The notes under the pieces: model-generated
What the model was told of the DNA's origin: nothing
Database searches by the model: none
Seen by the model: only the letters and a program-made list of their open reading frames with translations
From: Clostridia bacterium
Lineage (GTDB): Bacteria > UBA6262 > WVXT01 > JAUXBS01
Reading direction: 5' to 3'
DNA length: 8,847 bases
NCBI GenBank assembly: GCA_030618495.1
Contig: JAUXDE010000075.1
Span: 1 to 8,847 of the forward strand
Translations under genes and position numbers: made by a program
Shown: piece by piece, positions 7,313 to 8,847 of the stretch
How the letters are laid out: each line of letters begins with the position of its first letter
How positions within the stretch are numbered: the first letter of the stretch is position 1

Positions 7313-7573
7313 TTATTCCTTGCTCTCACTCTCATTTTTCTGCGGTTTTTCGGTTTCCGGTTTCTTTTCCTTTTCTTCGGATGACTTGTCCTTCATACCG
7401 CTGATTCCCGCGACTATAGCTATTAAACCACTGATAACCAACAATGCCGGAACGACTGCCACGAGCGCCCTGAGAAACAGCTGAAAACCCGTTATATCAC
7501 CGCCGAACCACTTGATCATCATCCCTGAAACGCCAACAGCAATTGTAATCAAACCAATAATAATACTCATCAT
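7313..7573 (-). CDS. Small two-helix membrane protein with charged C-terminal tail
   Basis: I do not recognise the family. The 86-residue protein has two predicted membrane helices, about 3-23 and 33-59, joined by a short loop (FGGDITGFQ). A Lys/Glu/Pro/Ser-rich tail (61-86) is likely disordered. The two helices look like copies of each other: residues 4-18 and 46-60 match at 9 of 15 positions around a GLIxIxxGxSGM pattern. The start at 7573 is supported by AGGAGGG about eight bases upstream; the second codon is also ATG. It lies between nnr (47 bases) and thiL (23 bases) on the same strand. The small size makes a structural, regulatory or scaffold role more likely than an enzymatic one, but this is inference. 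The strong ribosome site and membrane-like composition argue that it is a real gene. Confidence 0.75.
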   Translation of the reverse strand: MMSIIIGLITIAVGVSGMMIKWFGGDITGFQLFLRALVAVVPALLVISGLIAIVAGISGMKDKSSEEKEKKPETEKPQKNESESKE

Positions 7574-7582
7574 TTCTACAAC

Positions 7583-7588
7583 CCTCCT
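7583..7588 (-). promoter_or_regulatory. Strong Shine-Dalgarno of the small membrane protein gene
   Basis: AGGAGG and flanking G residues lie nine bases upstream of the ATG at 7573. This supports expression of an otherwise unrecognised small gene and favours the first of two adjacent ATG codons. Confidence 0.65.
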
Positions 7589-7608
7589 TTTCTCCTTATT
7601 TTAGTGTG

Positions 7609-7621
7609 GTGTTACTAACAC
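7609..7621. repeat. 13-bp palindrome GTGTTA-C-TAACAC after nnr
   Basis: Six-base arms around a single central base form a perfect inverted repeat ending on the first base of the nnr stop codon (plus-strand view). It could be an operator half-site pair upstream of the small membrane protein gene, or chance. It is too short-looped for a terminator hairpin and no T-run follows. Confidence 0.3.
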
Positions 7622-8847
7622 TATCGCTTCCCTGCAATCCTTATCGCATCCGGAATCCGGTCAATTATATCCTGAGCAATCAGGCTTAACTCGCCTTTTT
7701 CTTCAACCGCTATGTCTCCGGCAAGCCCGTGTAAATAAACCCCCGCAGCCGCGGCATCCAGCCGTTCTGAAACCGCCGCCTGGCACAACAACCCGGCTAT
7801 TATACCCGTTAAAACATCACCGGTTCCGCCCGAGGCCATCCCCGGGTTACCCGTTGTGTTAATGCAGGCGCAGGCGCCGTCGCTCACGATAGTCTGATAA
7901 CCTTTCAGCACGCATATGAGTCCGTTCTTACCCGCAAAATCTCTTGCCGTATTGACCCTGTTTTTCTGTATCTGACGCGTTTCTTTATTAATCAACCTCG
8001 CCAGTTCACCCGGATGAGGCGTGATTATTATTTTTGCCTTTGTATTCTTCAGGCTGGCCCCGCGCGATGAGAATGCGCTGATCCCGTCAGCGTCAAGGAC
8101 ACAGGGCAAAGCGGTTGCGGAAACAACCTTTCTTACCAACTGCTGAGTTTCATCCTCGGTTGAAAGTCCGGGCCCCACAGCAATTACCTTCACCTTCCTT
8201 GACCTGATAAAACTCTTTATTGTTCCATAAGCATCAAGACTTAAAGTATGTTTATCCGTTTCGGGCAGTGGAAGCGTCATGGCTTCAGTCAACTTCGCCT
8301 CGAGAATACCGTTCAAACTCTGCGGAATTCCCAGCGTTACCAGTCCCGCCCCGGCGCGCATGGCAGCCATGCACGTAAGAGCCGCCGCTCCCGTCATGCC
8401 GGCTGACCCGGCAAGCACCAGAACGTGCCCGAAATCATTCTTATGGGAGTCCTTTCGCCTTTTTTTCAACAACCCCCGCACCTGTTCGCTTGTAATCATC
8501 CGGTCTTTGCTTTTTGTCTTCACCTTCCCCAATCCTATGTCAACCACTTCAATGTTTCCGGAATACCCGCTTCCGGGCAGAATAAAAAGCCCGCGTTTCG
8601 GGTATGCGAACGTTACGGTCAAATCGGCATTTACCGCTATCCCATCCCCGTCCGCGCCCGTGTCGCCGTTTACACCCGAAGGAATATCGCAGGCAGCGGT
8701 ATAAATACCCGACCCGTTTATCAATTCAATAATCTCTCTTAACCTTCCCGTTATCTTACCCCTGAAACCCGTTCCGAATACGGCGTTGACAAGTGCCGCA
8801 GCCGCAAGCCGACGGTTGCGGAGAAGGGACAGCTCAATGAGCGGTTG
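7621..8847 (-). CDS. nnr: Bifunctional NAD(P)H-hydrate epimerase / ADP-dependent NAD(P)H-hydrate dehydratase (partial, N-terminus off right edge)
   Basis: Repairs damaged (hydrated) NAD(P)H: the N-terminal domain interconverts R and S epimers, and the C-terminal domain dehydrates S-NAD(P)HX using ADP. The frame is open to the right edge, giving 408 visible codons; a TTG at 8724 is internal, not the start. Visible epimerase-domain motifs are NAVFGTGFRG (21-30) and DIPSGVNGDTG (54-64). The dehydratase domain runs from about residue 120, with HKNDFGHVLVLAGSAGMTGA (135-154), RAGAGLV, LDADG, TPHPGE (276-281), LKGYQT, and GNPGMASGGTGDVLTG (333-348), which contains the catalytic Asp344. Roughly 100 N-terminal residues are missing if it has the usual length. 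In the FGTG motif, the Asp that usually precedes Ala is Asn21. It is the first gene of the visible cluster; a position near tsaE/tsaB is common for nnr. Confidence 0.94.
   Translation of the reverse strand, partial: QPLIELSLLRNRRLAAAALVNAVFGTGFRGKITGRLREIIELINGSGIYTAACDIPSGVNGDTGADGDGIAVNADLTVTFAYPKRGLFILPGSGYSGNIEVVDIGLGKVKTKSKDRMITSEQVRGLLKKRRKDSHKNDFGHVLVLAGSAGMTGAAALTCMAAMRAGAGLVTLGIPQSLNGILEAKLTEAMTLPLPETDKHTLSLDAYGTIKSFIRSRKVKVIAVGPGLSTEDETQQLVRKVVSATALPCVLDADGISAFSSRGASLKNTKAKIIITPHPGELARLINKETRQIQKNRVNTARDFAGKNGLICVLKGYQTIVSDGACACINTTGNPGMASGGTGDVLTGIIAGLLCQAAVSERLDAAAAGVYLHGLAGDIAVEEKGELSLIAQDIIDRIPDAIRIAGKR

Noticed and set aside
8279-8704. Overlapping plus-strand open frames of 141 and 105 codons
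   Set aside because: They are antisense to nnr, which continues uninterrupted to the window edge.
8722-8724. TTG at 8724 as the start of nnr
   Set aside because: The frame continues upstream with a clear epimerase motif (NAVFGTGFRG), so the gene is simply cut by the window edge.

Overview
The window is a compact bacterial gene cluster. Nine genes are supported, all read from the minus strand, with gaps of at most about 61 bases and two ATGA stop/start overlaps. Base composition is moderate, roughly 45% G+C by eye. A lipoprotein signal sequence suggests a bacterium with a conventional envelope, probably diderm. The gene mix (a DUF1844 protein next to gltX, long-form hisG, an nnr-thiL-tsaE-tsaB run, a DnaJ-type cysteine-rich lipoprotein) looks like an uncultured lineage such as Omnitrophota or another PVC/deltaproteobacteria-like group. 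That placement is an impression from gene content, not a demonstrated assignment.

Layout in the direction of transcription, from the right edge to the left: nnr, a bifunctional NAD(P)HX epimerase/dehydratase whose N-terminus lies off the right edge; a small two-helix membrane protein; thiL (thiamine monophosphate kinase); tsaE and tsaB (tRNA t6A synthesis); hisG (first step of histidine synthesis, long form); a 61-base gap almost filled by two imperfect 18-bp direct repeats; gltX (glutamyl-tRNA synthetase); a DUF1844 protein; a short pyruvate kinase without the C-terminal allosteric domain; and a lipoprotein with an LPP20-like N-terminal region followed by an array of at least eleven CxxC pairs, which runs off the left edge. 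No RNA gene, CRISPR array, intact mobile element or convincing intrinsic terminator was seen, and no stretch over 300 bases lacks a gene.

Most genes are housekeeping: metabolite repair, cofactor activation, tRNA modification and charging, amino-acid synthesis and glycolysis. nnr, tsaE and tsaB are commonly neighbours in bacteria, and thiL often joins them. hisG without other his genes, and gltX-DUF1844-pyk-lipoprotein following on the same strand, suggest a long mixed transcription unit rather than one pathway. The least ordinary items are the cysteine-rich lipoprotein, the truncated pyruvate kinase with an unusual active-site segment, the internally duplicated small membrane protein, and the repeat pair between hisG and gltX.
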